A DNA stretch of 64,000 nucleotides, from positions 61,043-125,042 of the forward strand of contig DATMGE010000050.1 of NCBI GenBank assembly GCA_035555795.1, given 5' to 3'. A program made the position numbers and the translations under genes. The DNA is from RCIO01 sp035555795 (GTDB lineage Bacteria; Pseudomonadota; Alphaproteobacteria; Rhizobiales; Rhizobiaceae). The notes under the pieces are model-generated. The model was given only the letters and a program-made list of their open reading frames with translations, did not search any database and had not been told where the DNA came from. Shown here one piece after another: positions 1-8,411 of this stretch. Positions within the stretch are counted from its first letter, which is position 1. Each line of letters opens with the position of its first letter.

Positions 1-524
1 GCGAGCGGGTCGGAAATCCTCACCCTGCCGGTCATGATCTCGCCATTGATGTTACGGGTAATGTCGACATCGGCCTGCTGCGCGCGTGCGGAAAAGCCGC
101 CGGCGACGGCTATCGCTTTCTGCACGGTCATACCTGGAACGTAGGAATACTGCCCGGATGCGCCGACCTCGCCCATGACGAATATCGGGCGGTAGCGATC
201 GACTTCGACCGTCACGTCGGGATCGCGGATAAAGCCGTCGCGCAGCTTGCCGGCGATCTGCGCCTCCAACTGCGCCACGGTCATGCCGCGCGCGGCCACC
301 GCGCCCACCAGCGGGAAGGAGATATAGCCCGACTGATCGACGGAATAGGTGTTGGAGAGGCCCTCCTGCTCGAACACCGAAATGCGCAGCCGGTCGCCAG
401 CATCCAGCATGTAGGGGCGGACGGTGACCTTGTGAAACGCCGGAGGCGCCGGCTGATAGGCCGCGCAACCCGTCAGAAACGAGGCGAGCAGCACGCAAGC
501 GGCGATTTTTGCACTGGACGTCAA
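1..524 (-). CDS. Polysaccharide export lipoprotein (Wza/ExoF type), 3' end outside window
   Basis: Outer-membrane export protein for exopolysaccharide. The reading frame on the minus strand begins at a TTG (522-524; another TTG lies two codons upstream) and encodes a lipoprotein signal ending in the lipobox LTGC. A Poly_export domain follows (YMLDAGDRLRISVF, DQSGYISFPLVG, RDPDVTVEVDRYRP), then the beginning of a SLBB domain (GQYSYVPGMTVQKAIAVAGGF). About 174 residues are visible and the frame runs off at base 1. It is divergent from the Wzz-like gene at 704, a usual pairing for exopolysaccharide loci. The family call is firm. The start codon is uncertain because no ATG fits. Confidence 0.85.
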   Translation of the reverse strand, partial: MTSSAKIAACVLLASFLTGCAAYQPAPPAFHKVTVRPYMLDAGDRLRISVFEQEGLSNTYSVDQSGYISFPLVGAVAARGMTVAQLEAQIAGKLRDGFIRDPDVTVEVDRYRPIFVMGEVGASGQYSYVPGMTVQKAIAVAGGFSARAQQADVDITRNINGEIMTGRVRISDPL

Positions 525-703
525 GGCCAAACTCTCGGCTGCCCGATCAGGTGGCCCTCGTTATCCTCCCGTTAGGGTTAACAGCCAGTAAAACGAAAAT
601 GCCGCGACCCTCGCTCCCGAGAGTATATGCGCTGCATTTTAACCCCTTGGTTACCGTAGCCATTTACGTTTCATCCACGATTGCGAAAGGTGGAGCAGCT
701 TGA
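525..703. promoter_or_regulatory. Divergent intergenic region of the exopolysaccharide genes
   Basis: This 179-base gap separates the export lipoprotein (minus) from the Wzz-like gene (plus), so it must hold both promoters. It is more AT-rich than its surroundings (bases 570-670). A GGTGGAG ribosome-binding site lies just before the ATG at 704. I could not assign -35/-10 elements with confidence. Confidence 0.4.
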
Positions 704-2731
704 ATGTCCGTGAGCGGGAACGGTGCGAATGACATCCGTCGCAGACGGCTGATCGCCTCGCTCGCGCGCGATTGGCATCATATTGCACTCGTGGTGACGG
801 GCGTCACGGCGGCCGCCTATCTGGCGACCTCCTGGATGACGCCGCTTTATTCCGGCGAAACGCGAATCCTCATCGAGACGGCGGGCCCGTCCAGCGTGCG
901 CGCCCATGCGAGGGACGGCATCGATGCGCAGATCCAGCTGATCGGCTCGGACGAGATTCTGGGGAAGGTCGCCGCCGGCTTGGAGGCGCGTCCCCATGAA
1001 ACGACGCTTCTCAACCGCGTATTGAGCCTCGGCGGATTGCTTGGCGAGCCCGACCCGCTATCGCGCGAGGAGCGTGCGCTGCACGCCACGCGCGACAATC
1101 TCGACATCTATCGCGCCGACCGGTCGCGGGTGATCGTCGTCGCATTCTCCAGCGACGATCCGCAGCTTGCAGCGCAGATACCGAACGCCATCGCCGACGC
1201 CTATATCGCGCATAATCGCAGTGCCGCGCTGCCGGCCAATGTTGCGGCGAACGAAGCCCCTGACGATATCGTGACCGGTGCGACGGTGTTGGATCTGCCG
1301 CGCCGGCGTACGGGGGTGAAGCCCGCTGCCCCGCAGCAGATATCGGCGCTTTCCGACACGCTCTCGCATGTCCGCACCGAGCGGCTGGACGCCGAGGCGA
1401 GCGCTGCAAGCATCAGGGCCGCACTGGAGAACGGTTCGCCGCCGGATGCCGTCGGCGATCTGGCCGGCGCCGGCCTCATCCAGGGACTGGCCGAGCACGA
1501 AGCGCAACTGCGCGCTGAGATCGCGAACCTGTCATCGACCCTGCTCGACAACCATCCGCGCATGCGCGCCCTGCGCGCGCAACTCGCCGATCTCGGGCGC
1601 CAGATGCGCGCCGAGGCGAAGAAGGTTCAGGAGAGCCTTGAACGGAAGGCGACCGCGGCCGGGGGGCGCGAGCAGGAACTGGTTGCCGATATCGATCGCC
1701 TGACGGCGCTTCCCGCCGTCGCGAAGGTCGAAGCGCCGGCGCCCGATGATCTCTTCACCCGGAATCCCATGCTCGTGGCCTCCGCATCGCCGGGCTTCGG
1801 CGCTTTCATGGCGGATGCGCGGATATTCCAGCGCGCGACCGTTCCCGATGCGCCCTATTTTCCCCGCGTCCTGCCGATCGTGAGCACGTTGTTTGCGGCT
1901 TCGCTCCTGCTGATGCTCTCGATCACCATGATCCGGGCGAGGAGGGTTGCCCGATATATGCCGCATGATGACGGGAGTATCCGCTTGCCCGAACTGGACG
2001 AAGAACGGTTTCAGGACGAGCATCGCGATGCCCTGCTGGCAGTTGCCGCAGCGCCTGTCACTGAAACGTCGATGCAGGCTCATGCGCCTGCGTCGGCCAG
2101 CGAGACGGAAGACGACATGCACCACGACCATGAACAGGCGCTGCCGCGCACGACCGGCGAGGTGGATGTGCAGACGCTTGCCGAGCGGATCATTGCCAGC
2201 ACGGTCGCGCGTGCCGTCGTGGTCTCGCCGGAAGGCGATGCCGGGGCCGCGACCAGCGTGATGCTGGCGCGCGCCGTCGCGGATGCCGGACTGCGTGTCG
2301 TCCTGCTGGACCTCACCATGACGGGAGCCGCCGCCCGGCCGATGGTGGAGGACGCCGCGCTGAAGGGCATTACCGATCTGCTCTGCGCCGAAGCCCAGTT
2401 CGGCGATGTGATACACACCGACCTCTATTCCGAGAGCCATGTCATCCCGGTAGGGACCGCCGATCTCGACCGCGCCATGAACGCCATCGAGCGGCTGCCG
2501 GTCATTTTGCAATCGCTCGGCGCGGCCTTCGATCTCGTGGTTGCCGAGTGCGGCGAGGTCGAGGCCGGTGAGGTGGAGCATCTGGTGGATCGTGACACCG
2601 CGCTGGTGATTTCGGCGCTCGAAATATCCGAGAAGGTCGCCGATACGGTCGAGATATTCATCGCGGAAGGAATGCGGCCGACGATCGTCAGCCCCGGCGC
2701 GGAACCCCACCTGCCGGATGAGGCCGCCTGA
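704..2731 (+). CDS. Wzz/GumC-like exopolysaccharide chain-length protein with degenerate BY-kinase domain
   Basis: Inner-membrane polysaccharide co-polymerase. Transmembrane segment 1 is near residues 28-46 and segment 2 near 389-411. Between them lies a periplasmic Wzz domain with a helical, coiled-coil-like stretch (about 210-340). The cytoplasmic C-terminal part (about 490-660) has the fold pattern of a bacterial tyrosine kinase (RAVVVSPEGDAGAATS, VVLLDLTM, FDLVVAECGEV). Its Walker A motif lacks the GKS/GKT lysine, and no C-terminal tyrosine cluster is present. It probably senses or scaffolds rather than phosphorylates. It is divergent from the export lipoprotein, with which it likely acts. 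The membrane topology is clear. Loss of kinase activity is inferred. Confidence 0.82.
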   Translation: MSVSGNGANDIRRRRLIASLARDWHHIALVVTGVTAAAYLATSWMTPLYSGETRILIETAGPSSVRAHARDGIDAQIQLIGSDEILGKVAAGLEARPHETTLLNRVLSLGGLLGEPDPLSREERALHATRDNLDIYRADRSRVIVVAFSSDDPQLAAQIPNAIADAYIAHNRSAALPANVAANEAPDDIVTGATVLDLPRRRTGVKPAAPQQISALSDTLSHVRTERLDAEASAASIRAALENGSPPDAVGDLAGAGLIQGLAEHEAQLRAEIANLSSTLLDNHPRMRALRAQLADLGRQMRAEAKKVQESLERKATAAGGREQELVADIDRLTALPAVAKVEAPAPDDLFTRNPMLVASASPGFGAFMADARIFQRATVPDAPYFPRVLPIVSTLFAASLLLMLSITMIRARRVARYMPHDDGSIRLPELDEERFQDEHRDALLAVAAAPVTETSMQAHAPASASETEDDMHHDHEQALPRTTGEVDVQTLAERIIASTVARAVVVSPEGDAGAATSVMLARAVADAGLRVVLLDLTMTGAAARPMVEDAALKGITDLLCAEAQFGDVIHTDLYSESHVIPVGTADLDRAMNAIERLPVILQSLGAAFDLVVAECGEVEAGEVEHLVDRDTALVISALEISEKVADTVEIFIAEGMRPTIVSPGAEPHLPDEAA

Positions 2732-2734
2732 AGC

Positions 2735-2779
2735 AATTCCAGCGAAAGCGCGTAGCGCTTCCGTGTCCGGAAATTGCGG
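2735..2779 (+). repeat. Dispersed rhizobial-type intergenic repeat, copy B (degenerate)
   Basis: It starts AATTCCAGCGAAAG and continues through GTCCGGAAATTGCGG. It matches the core of the elements at 21158-21254 and 61011-61083, with an internal block altered to GCGCGTAGCGCTTCC. It lies directly after the stop codon of the Wzz-like gene. Confidence 0.7.
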
Positions 2780-2785
2780 AAGTCT

Positions 2786-3001
2786 CTATCGCGCGGAGCG
2801 TCCGGGCTTCGACATCCAACTGATGATCAGCATTGCCGGCAAGACCCAGAGAAGGCCGGAGACGACGAAGAAGGCCAGATGGGTCAGCCCGCTGGCCTCG
2901 GCAAGGCGCGTGACGGCCACCGTCATGGCGAGCAGCGCATAGACGATCACCAGCGTGACGAGCAGAAACGTGCCGATCAGTTTCTTGAGCCGTAATGGCA
3001 T
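2786..3001 (-). CDS. DUF2842 family small membrane protein
   Basis: A 71-residue protein, MPLRLKKLIGTF at the N-terminus, with two hydrophobic helices (about 10-30 and 40-62) and a short basic tail. DUF2842 proteins of about 70 residues are common in alphaproteobacteria and are often found beside the COX15 gene, as here. Function is unknown. I chose the ATG at 2999-3001 because it gives the family length. A frame extension to 3082 adds a sequence with no family resemblance. Confidence 0.7.
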   Translation of the reverse strand: MPLRLKKLIGTFLLVTLVIVYALLAMTVAVTRLAEASGLTHLAFFVVSGLLWVLPAMLIISWMSKPGRSAR

Positions 3002-3160
3002 GGTGAGGCGGTTCCTCGATGAACTATGCGTCCACATAGGCCGATGCGCCGCAGGCAGCAACCCGCTACGGATGGCCGGCACGCGACGGCGTGTCGCGCG
3101 GCCACGCCTTGCAGCCTTGGGCCGATTGGTCCACTGAACGGCGCAAACCGGCGGTGAAGC

Positions 3161-4249
3161 ATGTCCCAGTCAGCAGCCATAGCGGGTTTTCCCGATCGAT
3201 CGTCACGCCAGGAACGCAACCGGACCTGGGTGCGCTGGTGGCTCTATCTCGTCGCGCTGACGCTGCTTGCCATCTTCCTCGTCGGCGGAGCGACGCGCCT
3301 TACCGGCTCCGGCCTGTCGATCACCGAGTGGAAGCCGATCCACGGCGTCATCCCGCCGCTCAATGACACCGAATGGCAGGAGGAATTCGCGAAATATCGC
3401 GAGATTCCGCAATATCAGCAGCTCAACAAGGGCATGTCACTCGGCGAGTTCAAGACCATCTTCTGGTGGGAGTGGTCGCACCGCGTGCTGGCGCGCGGCG
3501 TCGGCTTCCTCGTCGCGCTGCCGCTCGCCTTCTTCTGGCTCTCGGGCATGCTGGAGCGCCACCTCAAGCCGAAGCTGCTCGGCCTGCTTGCGCTGGGCGG
3601 AATGCAGGGCGCCATCGGCTGGTGGATGGTGGCGTCAGGCCTGTCGGAGCGTGTCAGCGTCAGCCAATATCGGCTTGCCACCCATCTCATCATGGCCTGC
3701 CTGATCTTCGTCGCGACAATTTCGATTGCCCGCGGACTGGCCCCGCACTCGGCCGGTCCGGCGCGTGACAGCACGCGGCGCTTCGCCGGCTGGCTCGTGG
3801 TGGGCGTCCTGCTTCAGGTCTATCTCGGCGCTTTGGTGGCCGGCCTGCATGCCGGCCTCACCTTCAACACATGGCCGCTGATGGATGGCGCGATCTGGCC
3901 CGACGGCCTGCTCACCGTGACGCCCGCCTGGTTGAATTTCTTCGAGAACCCTAAGACCGTACAGTTCATGCATCGCCTGGGCGCCTATGCCATCTTCGTC
4001 GCCGCGCTTTGGCACATGGTAGCGACGTTACGGGCGGAAGCAGGCTCCCCGCATGCGGCGCGGTCCGTCCTGCTCTTCGCCCTGGTTGCCTGCCAGGCCG
4101 CCATCGGCATCATGACGCTGATTTTGGTGGTGCCATTCGGCTGGGCGCTGCTGCATCACGGCTTCGCCATGATCGTGCTGGGCTTCGCCACCGCGCATTG
4201 GCGCGGCACGCGCGGACCCTATCCGCTGCCCTCGACCGCTACGGCCTGA
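3161..4249 (+). CDS. ctaA: Heme A synthase, COX15 type
   Basis: Converts heme O to heme A for cytochrome c oxidase, in the inner membrane. The 362-residue protein has eight predicted transmembrane helices and family motifs GGATRLTGSGLS (42-53), WEWSHRV (103-109), FNTWPLMDG (235-243) and FMHRLGAY (269-276). Candidate heme ligands are His107, His175, His271 and His332/333. This is the longer type 2 form of alphaproteobacteria and mitochondria. Its 3' end overlaps the convergent kinase gene by 11 bases. Other cytochrome oxidase genes are not in the window. Confidence 0.96.
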   Translation: MSQSAAIAGFPDRSSRQERNRTWVRWWLYLVALTLLAIFLVGGATRLTGSGLSITEWKPIHGVIPPLNDTEWQEEFAKYREIPQYQQLNKGMSLGEFKTIFWWEWSHRVLARGVGFLVALPLAFFWLSGMLERHLKPKLLGLLALGGMQGAIGWWMVASGLSERVSVSQYRLATHLIMACLIFVATISIARGLAPHSAGPARDSTRRFAGWLVVGVLLQVYLGALVAGLHAGLTFNTWPLMDGAIWPDGLLTVTPAWLNFFENPKTVQFMHRLGAYAIFVAALWHMVATLRAEAGSPHAARSVLLFALVACQAAIGIMTLILVVPFGWALLHHGFAMIVLGFATAHWRGTRGPYPLPSTATA

Positions 4250-5084
4250 GGCCGGCGGCGCGCAGCGCCTTCGCCACGCCGAGGCTGCGGGCGGCCTCGC
4301 CATGATTGCCGTCTTCGACATGCCATGAGGCCGAAAGGCAGGCATGGCAGAAGCCGAAATCGAGGATCACGCCCGCCTCACGCCCGCTTGCTTGCGCAAG
4401 AATGGCCGCCATGCGCCGCGCCCGCCCGGGGTCGGCGCGCAGGTCGTCGCGTTCGAGCGGATTGTAGAATAGGTTGGCGAAATCATAGGTCGGATCACCG
4501 ATCAGCCCTTTCGGGTCGATGGCGAGCCAACCGCGCGTGCCGTGCAGGATATTCTCGTGATGGATGTCGCCATGCAGCGGGCGCACGTCCTGCTGGTCGG
4601 CGAGCAGGGCATCGGCACGCTGCGCGGCTTCCACGAAAAGGCTGTGCCGGCCGGCCTGCCGGTCCAGCCGCGCCTTGGCGAACAGGCTGGCGAAATGGTC
4701 CGGCAGGGGCTGGAGCGATGCCGGCCATGGAGCCGGCGAAGGCGCATGCAGGAGCCGCAGCACATCGGCTGCGATGTGCGTCGCTGCATCGTCGCCGAGC
4801 GTGTCCAGTTGTGTAAGGAGATCACCGTCGGCGACATGTTCCAGCAGCGAAAGATCGCCGCGCCGATCGATCAGATGTACCGCACCCCGGCCGCCGCGCC
4901 AGCGCAGGAAATCGCCGCCGCGCCGCGCATCCTCGCGGCCGGCCTCGCTCGCCTGCTTGACCACCGCCATGCCGCCACGGGCGCGCACGACCAGCCACAC
5001 CTTCCCGCCGAGACCGTCCGCGATCAGCGTCGCGGTGTCGATCATCCAGTCGGCGGGGAAGGATGCGCCGTCAGGTGCGCCCAA
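4239..5084 (-). CDS. APH(6)/hydroxyurea-type small-molecule kinase
   Basis: 281-residue protein of the aminoglycoside/hydroxyurea phosphotransferase family (PF04655 type, related to StrB/APH(6)). Kinase motifs visible: a VVK lysine at 43, the catalytic loop HGDIHHEN (171-178) and the metal-binding Asp190 in AIDPKGLIGDP. It starts inside the end of argC (14-base overlap), so the two are probably cotranscribed. Its position in a core biosynthetic neighbourhood, with matching base composition, argues for an ancestral chromosomal gene rather than an acquired resistance gene. The natural substrate cannot be read from the sequence. Confidence 0.82.
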   Translation of the reverse strand: MGAPDGASFPADWMIDTATLIADGLGGKVWLVVRARGGMAVVKQASEAGREDARRGGDFLRWRGGRGAVHLIDRRGDLSLLEHVADGDLLTQLDTLGDDAATHIAADVLRLLHAPSPAPWPASLQPLPDHFASLFAKARLDRQAGRHSLFVEAAQRADALLADQQDVRPLHGDIHHENILHGTRGWLAIDPKGLIGDPTYDFANLFYNPLERDDLRADPGRARRMAAILAQASGREAGVILDFGFCHACLSASWHVEDGNHGEAARSLGVAKALRAAGLRP

Positions 5085-6000
5085 GCATCAGGTCCATGTT
5101 CTGCACCGCCGCGCCCGAGGCGCCCTTGCCGAGATTGTCATAGACCGCCATCAGCAGGGCTTGCGCACGGGTATCATTGGCGAAGACATAGAGCGTCATC
5201 TGGTTGGTATCGTTGTGCATTTCCGGCTGGAGATCGGGCACGCGCTCGACTTCGGCATAGGGCGCGACGCTGACGAACCCGTCTTTGATCCCGGCATAGT
5301 GGTCGGCGATGGCCGCATGAAGCTCCTTGCCGGTTGGCACGCGGTCGAGGTCGCCGAGTTGCAGCGGCACGCAGGTGATCATGCCTTGGGCGAAATTGCC
5401 GACGACGGGCGTCATCAGCGGATCGCGCGAAAGCGTGGCATATTTGCGCAGTTCGGGAACGTGCTTGTGCTTGAAGCCGAGGCCGTAGGGTAGATATTCG
5501 GGCGCGTCCTCGCCCTTGGCCTCATACTCCTCCACCATGGCCTTGCCGCCGCCGCTATAGCCCGAAATGCCGTTCATCGTGACGGGGAAGCCGGCCGGCA
5601 GAAGGCCGGCAGCCACCAGCGGGCGCAGCGTGGCGATCGGCCCCTGCGGCCAGCAGCCGGGATTGGCGACCCGCTTCGACGCCGCGATTGCCGCCGCCTG
5701 GGCCTTGTCCATTTCCGCGAAGCCATAGGCCCAGCCATCGGCGACGCGATGGGCGGTGGAGGCGTCGATGACGCGCGTCGTGTCGTTCTCGATCAGCGCG
5801 ACGCTTTCCTTGGCCGCATCGTCCGGCAGGCACAGGATCGCGATGTCGGCCTTGTTGAGGAACTCCGCGCGTGCCGCCGTTTCCCTGCGCCGCTCGACCG
5901 GCACGGAAATGATCTCGATATCGTCGCGGCCGGCAAGCCGGGTGCGGATCTGGAGGCCGGTGGTGCCGTGCTCGCCGTCGATGAAGATTTTGGGCTTCAT
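5071..6000 (-). CDS. argC: N-acetyl-gamma-glutamyl-phosphate reductase, type 2
   Basis: Third step of arginine biosynthesis: NADPH-dependent reduction of N-acetylglutamyl phosphate to the semialdehyde. The protein has 309 residues, the shorter type 2 form. It has an N-terminal GEHGTTG nucleotide-binding loop (9-15), the catalytic cysteine in NPGCWPQG (Cys116) and the NGISGYSGGG segment. It lies between speB upstream and the APH-like kinase downstream on the same strand, with an 81-base gap from speB. Confidence 0.97.
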   Translation of the reverse strand: MKPKIFIDGEHGTTGLQIRTRLAGRDDIEIISVPVERRRETAARAEFLNKADIAILCLPDDAAKESVALIENDTTRVIDASTAHRVADGWAYGFAEMDKAQAAAIAASKRVANPGCWPQGPIATLRPLVAAGLLPAGFPVTMNGISGYSGGGKAMVEEYEAKGEDAPEYLPYGLGFKHKHVPELRKYATLSRDPLMTPVVGNFAQGMITCVPLQLGDLDRVPTGKELHAAIADHYAGIKDGFVSVAPYAEVERVPDLQPEMHNDTNQMTLYVFANDTRAQALLMAVYDNLGKGASGAAVQNMDLMLGRT

Positions 6001-6081
6001 GGAAATGTCCGTTCTATCTCGAAAAATCAGATGGTTATGAATGCGGGCGGAATCAATCCGCGAGGACGTTGAATCGCTTTC

Positions 6082-7032
6082 TCATCGTCGCGCTTTGCGC
6101 TCGGCGAGCAGGCCGAGATAGTACATCGCAACCGAGGCTCCGGCGATGGCCGTGATGTCGCCATGGTCATAGGCCGGCGCGACTTCCACCACGTCGGCGC
6201 CGACAATGTCGATCTGGCCGAGCTGCCGCAGCACCGAAAGCATCTTGGCGGAGGAAGGGCCGCCCGCGACCGGCGTGCCGGTGCCCGGCGCGAAGGCCGG
6301 GTCGAGACAGTCGATGTCGAAAGTGACATAGGTCTTGCGGCCGCCGGTACGCTCGTTGATCGCATAGGCGATGTCGGCGGCGCGCATCTCCTCCACCTCG
6401 TGGCCGTGGATGATGCGGATGCCGAAATCTTCCGGCGCATGGGTGCGGATGCCGATCTGGATCGAACGGTCGGGGTCAATGATGCCGCCGCGCACGGCGC
6501 GTGCGACGAAGGAGCCGTGGTCGATGCGTCTACCGTCATCGAACCAGGTGTCCTGATGCGCGTCGAACTGCACCAGCGCCAGTGGCCCATGCAGCGCGGC
6601 ATGCGCCTTAAGGATGGGCCAGGTGACGAAATGGTCGCCGCCGAGCGTCAGCAGGAAGGCGCCGCCGGCGATCAGGCGGGTCGCCTCGCGCTCGATCGTG
6701 GCGGGCGTCTTCTGATGGTTGCCGTAGTCGAGCAGGCAATCGCCATAGTCCACCACCGCCAGTTCGGCGAACAGGTCGGCATTGAACGGATATTGCGGGT
6801 CGTTGTCGAAGATGGCCGAAGCCCGCCGGATGGCCTGCGGCCCGAAGCGCGCGCCCGGCCGGTTCGACACCGCGGCGTCGAACGGAACGCCCCACACCAC
6901 GACATCCGCATCCGTAACCTTCTTGGTGAAGCGCCGGCGCATGAAGGACAGCGCGCCGGCATATGTCGGGTCGCTCGCAGCGCCGAGATTGCTGCGCGCG
7001 GTGAAGGCGTGGTCGATGGATTTTGACGGCAT
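6082..7032 (-). CDS. speB: Agmatinase / arginase-family ureohydrolase
   Basis: Hydrolyses agmatine to putrescine and urea. The 316-residue protein has the complete binuclear manganese site: His134 in GGDHF, Asp157/His159/Asp161 in FDAHQD and Asp239/Asp241 in FDIDCLDP. I chose the ATG at 7030-7032 because GGGAGAG lies seven bases before it. The frame is open to 7107, but that extension does not resemble the family. Agmatinase fits best, though guanidinobutyrase or another ureohydrolase specificity is possible. Confidence 0.9.
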   Translation of the reverse strand: MPSKSIDHAFTARSNLGAASDPTYAGALSFMRRRFTKKVTDADVVVWGVPFDAAVSNRPGARFGPQAIRRASAIFDNDPQYPFNADLFAELAVVDYGDCLLDYGNHQKTPATIEREATRLIAGGAFLLTLGGDHFVTWPILKAHAALHGPLALVQFDAHQDTWFDDGRRIDHGSFVARAVRGGIIDPDRSIQIGIRTHAPEDFGIRIIHGHEVEEMRAADIAYAINERTGGRKTYVTFDIDCLDPAFAPGTGTPVAGGPSSAKMLSVLRQLGQIDIVGADVVEVAPAYDHGDITAIAGASVAMYYLGLLAERKARR

Positions 7033-7181
7033 GCAAGCTCTCCCGTGATGACTGGGCAGGCGGGAAGGCCTGTCCGGGACCGAATGGGCGAATGCTTTTC
7101 GAACCATTCGGCTGCATATTCAAGGATCAGCGCCGCATTTCAGTCATGTGACAGGGCTGCGGCGGCTTGGCGTGACAAATA

Positions 7182-7212
7182 AAAAAGCGGACCCGAAGGC
7201 CCGCTTTTCCAA
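7182..7212 (-). terminator. Rho-independent terminator after rpsI
   Basis: A hairpin with arms AAAAGCGG and CCGCTTTT about a GC-rich loop lies about 20 bases past the rpsI stop. Reading on the minus strand, it ends in a T-rich run (TTTTTTATTTG). It should end the rplM-rpsI transcript before the speB promoter. Confidence 0.8.
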
Positions 7213-7231
7213 AGTTCCGGAGTGGAAGCGA

Positions 7232-7711
7232 TCAGCGCTTCGAGAACTGGAAGCTGCGACGGGCCTTGGCCTTGCCGTACTTCTTTCGCTCGACGGTACG
7301 GCTGTCGCGGGTCAGGAAGCCGCCCTTCTTGAGCACGCCGCGCAGCGCCGGCTCGTAATAGGTCAGCGCCTTGGAGATGCCGTGGCGCACCGCGCCCGCC
7401 TGGCCGGAGAGGCCGCCGCCGGCAACCGTCACGACGATGTCGTACTGCTCGGCGCGGTTCGCCGCCACGATCGGCTGCTGCAGGATCATCTGCAGGACCG
7501 GACGCGCGAAATAGGCGTTGTAGTCCTTGGTGTTGACGGTGATCTTGCCGCTGCCGGGCTTGACCCAGACGCGGGCAATGGCGTCCTTGCGCTTGCCGGT
7601 GGCATAGGCGCGGCCCTGCTTGTCGAGCTTCTGCACATGCACCGGCGCCGCCGGCTGCTCGGTCGTCTGGACGACCTGGCCGAGATCGGCGAGGGAAGAG
7701 AGATCAGCCAT
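7232..7711 (-). CDS. rpsI: 30S ribosomal protein S9
   Basis: 159-residue S9 with an alphaproteobacterial N-terminal extension of about 30 residues, then the conserved core (GRAYATGKRKDAIARVW, GGGLSGQAGA) and the characteristic basic C-terminus ending RRSFQFSKR, which reaches the ribosomal P site. It overlaps the rplM stop codon by one base, so the two genes are cotranscribed as in most bacteria. Confidence 0.99.
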   Translation of the reverse strand: MADLSSLADLGQVVQTTEQPAAPVHVQKLDKQGRAYATGKRKDAIARVWVKPGSGKITVNTKDYNAYFARPVLQMILQQPIVAANRAEQYDIVVTVAGGGLSGQAGAVRHGISKALTYYEPALRGVLKKGGFLTRDSRTVERKKYGKAKARRSFQFSKR

Positions 7712-8175
7712 TATGCGGCCCTCTTGTTCTTGGAGTTGAGCGCGGCAACGTCGAGGGTCTCGGGCTGCTGTGCCTCATGGGGATGTTCGGCGCCGGCATA
7801 GACGCGCAGGTTCTTCATCTGACGGCGGCCGAGCGGGCCGCGCGGGATCATGCGCTCGACGGCCTTCTCCAGCACGCGCTCCGGGAAGCGACCCTCGATC
7901 AGCTGGCGCGCGGTGCGCTCCTTGATGCCGCCGGGATGGCCGGTGTGCCAGTAATAGACCTTGTCGGTATACTTCTTGCCGGTGAAGACGACCTTGTCGG
8001 CATTGATGATGATGACATTGTCGCCATCATCGACATGCGGGGTGAAGGTCGGCTTGTGCTTGCCGCGAAGACGGTTGGCGACGATGGTGGCGAGCCGGCC
8101 GACGACGAGACCCTCGGCGTCGATCAGCACCCACTTCTTCACCACGTCCGCAGGCTTCTGCGAAAAGGTTTTCAT
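7711..8175 (-). CDS. rplM: 50S ribosomal protein L13
   Basis: 154-residue L13, first gene of the rplM-rpsI operon. It has typical motifs GLVVGRLATIVANRLRGKHK and GGIKERTARQL and the loop MIPRGPLGRRQMKNLRVY. It includes the short C-terminal extension (HEAQQPETLDVAALNSKNKR) common in alphaproteobacteria. A promoter and a hairpin-containing leader lie upstream (8176-8314). Confidence 0.99.
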   Translation of the reverse strand: MKTFSQKPADVVKKWVLIDAEGLVVGRLATIVANRLRGKHKPTFTPHVDDGDNVIIINADKVVFTGKKYTDKVYYWHTGHPGGIKERTARQLIEGRFPERVLEKAVERMIPRGPLGRRQMKNLRVYAGAEHPHEAQQPETLDVAALNSKNKRAA

Positions 8176-8245
8176 GGTTCTGTTTCCGGTTGGACCTTCT
8201 TGCGAAGGCGTTTCTTGTTGCTTGCGTTGGCGCGGAGGCCAACAG

Positions 8246-8314
8246 GAAAAAGCGGCCGCAAGGGCAGCCGCAATCTCCGAGGCTGCTTCTAGGTGAAGTC
8301 GTGATGGGGGTCAA
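8246..8314 (-). promoter_or_regulatory. Predicted rplM promoter with hairpin/T-run leader
   Basis: On the minus strand a TTGACC -35 (8309-8314) and a TAGAAG -10 (8286-8291) are separated by exactly 17 bases. The predicted start is near 8279. The transcript would almost at once form a GCGGC/GCCGC hairpin (8252-8271) followed by TTTTT (8247-8251), about 70 bases before the rplM ATG. This could be a leader structure of the L13 operon. Alternatively it is the terminator of the upstream thioesterase gene. Confidence 0.5.
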
Positions 8315-8365
8315 GCGGCCGAAGTTCAGCGATCTTCAAAATTACAAAGCAAAATCAGCCTGTTA

Positions 8366-8393
8366 CGGTTGTGGTAATATTTTACCACAACCG
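8366..8393. repeat. Perfect 12-bp inverted repeat with 4-base loop
   Basis: Arms CGGTTGTGGTAA (8366-8377) and TTACCACAACCG (8382-8393) flank TATT. It lies 19 bases past the stop codon of the minus-strand thioesterase gene. A T-run is lacking, so it is either a factor-assisted terminator/mRNA-stabilising hairpin or a protein-binding palindrome. Confidence 0.7.
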
Positions 8394-8411
8394 AGGCGCA
8401 TGCGCCGGGGC

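Noticed and set aside
4239..5084. Acquired aminoglycoside resistance gene
   Set aside because: The kinase is embedded in the argC unit with matching composition and no mobile element nearby. It is better read as a chromosomal family member of unknown substrate.
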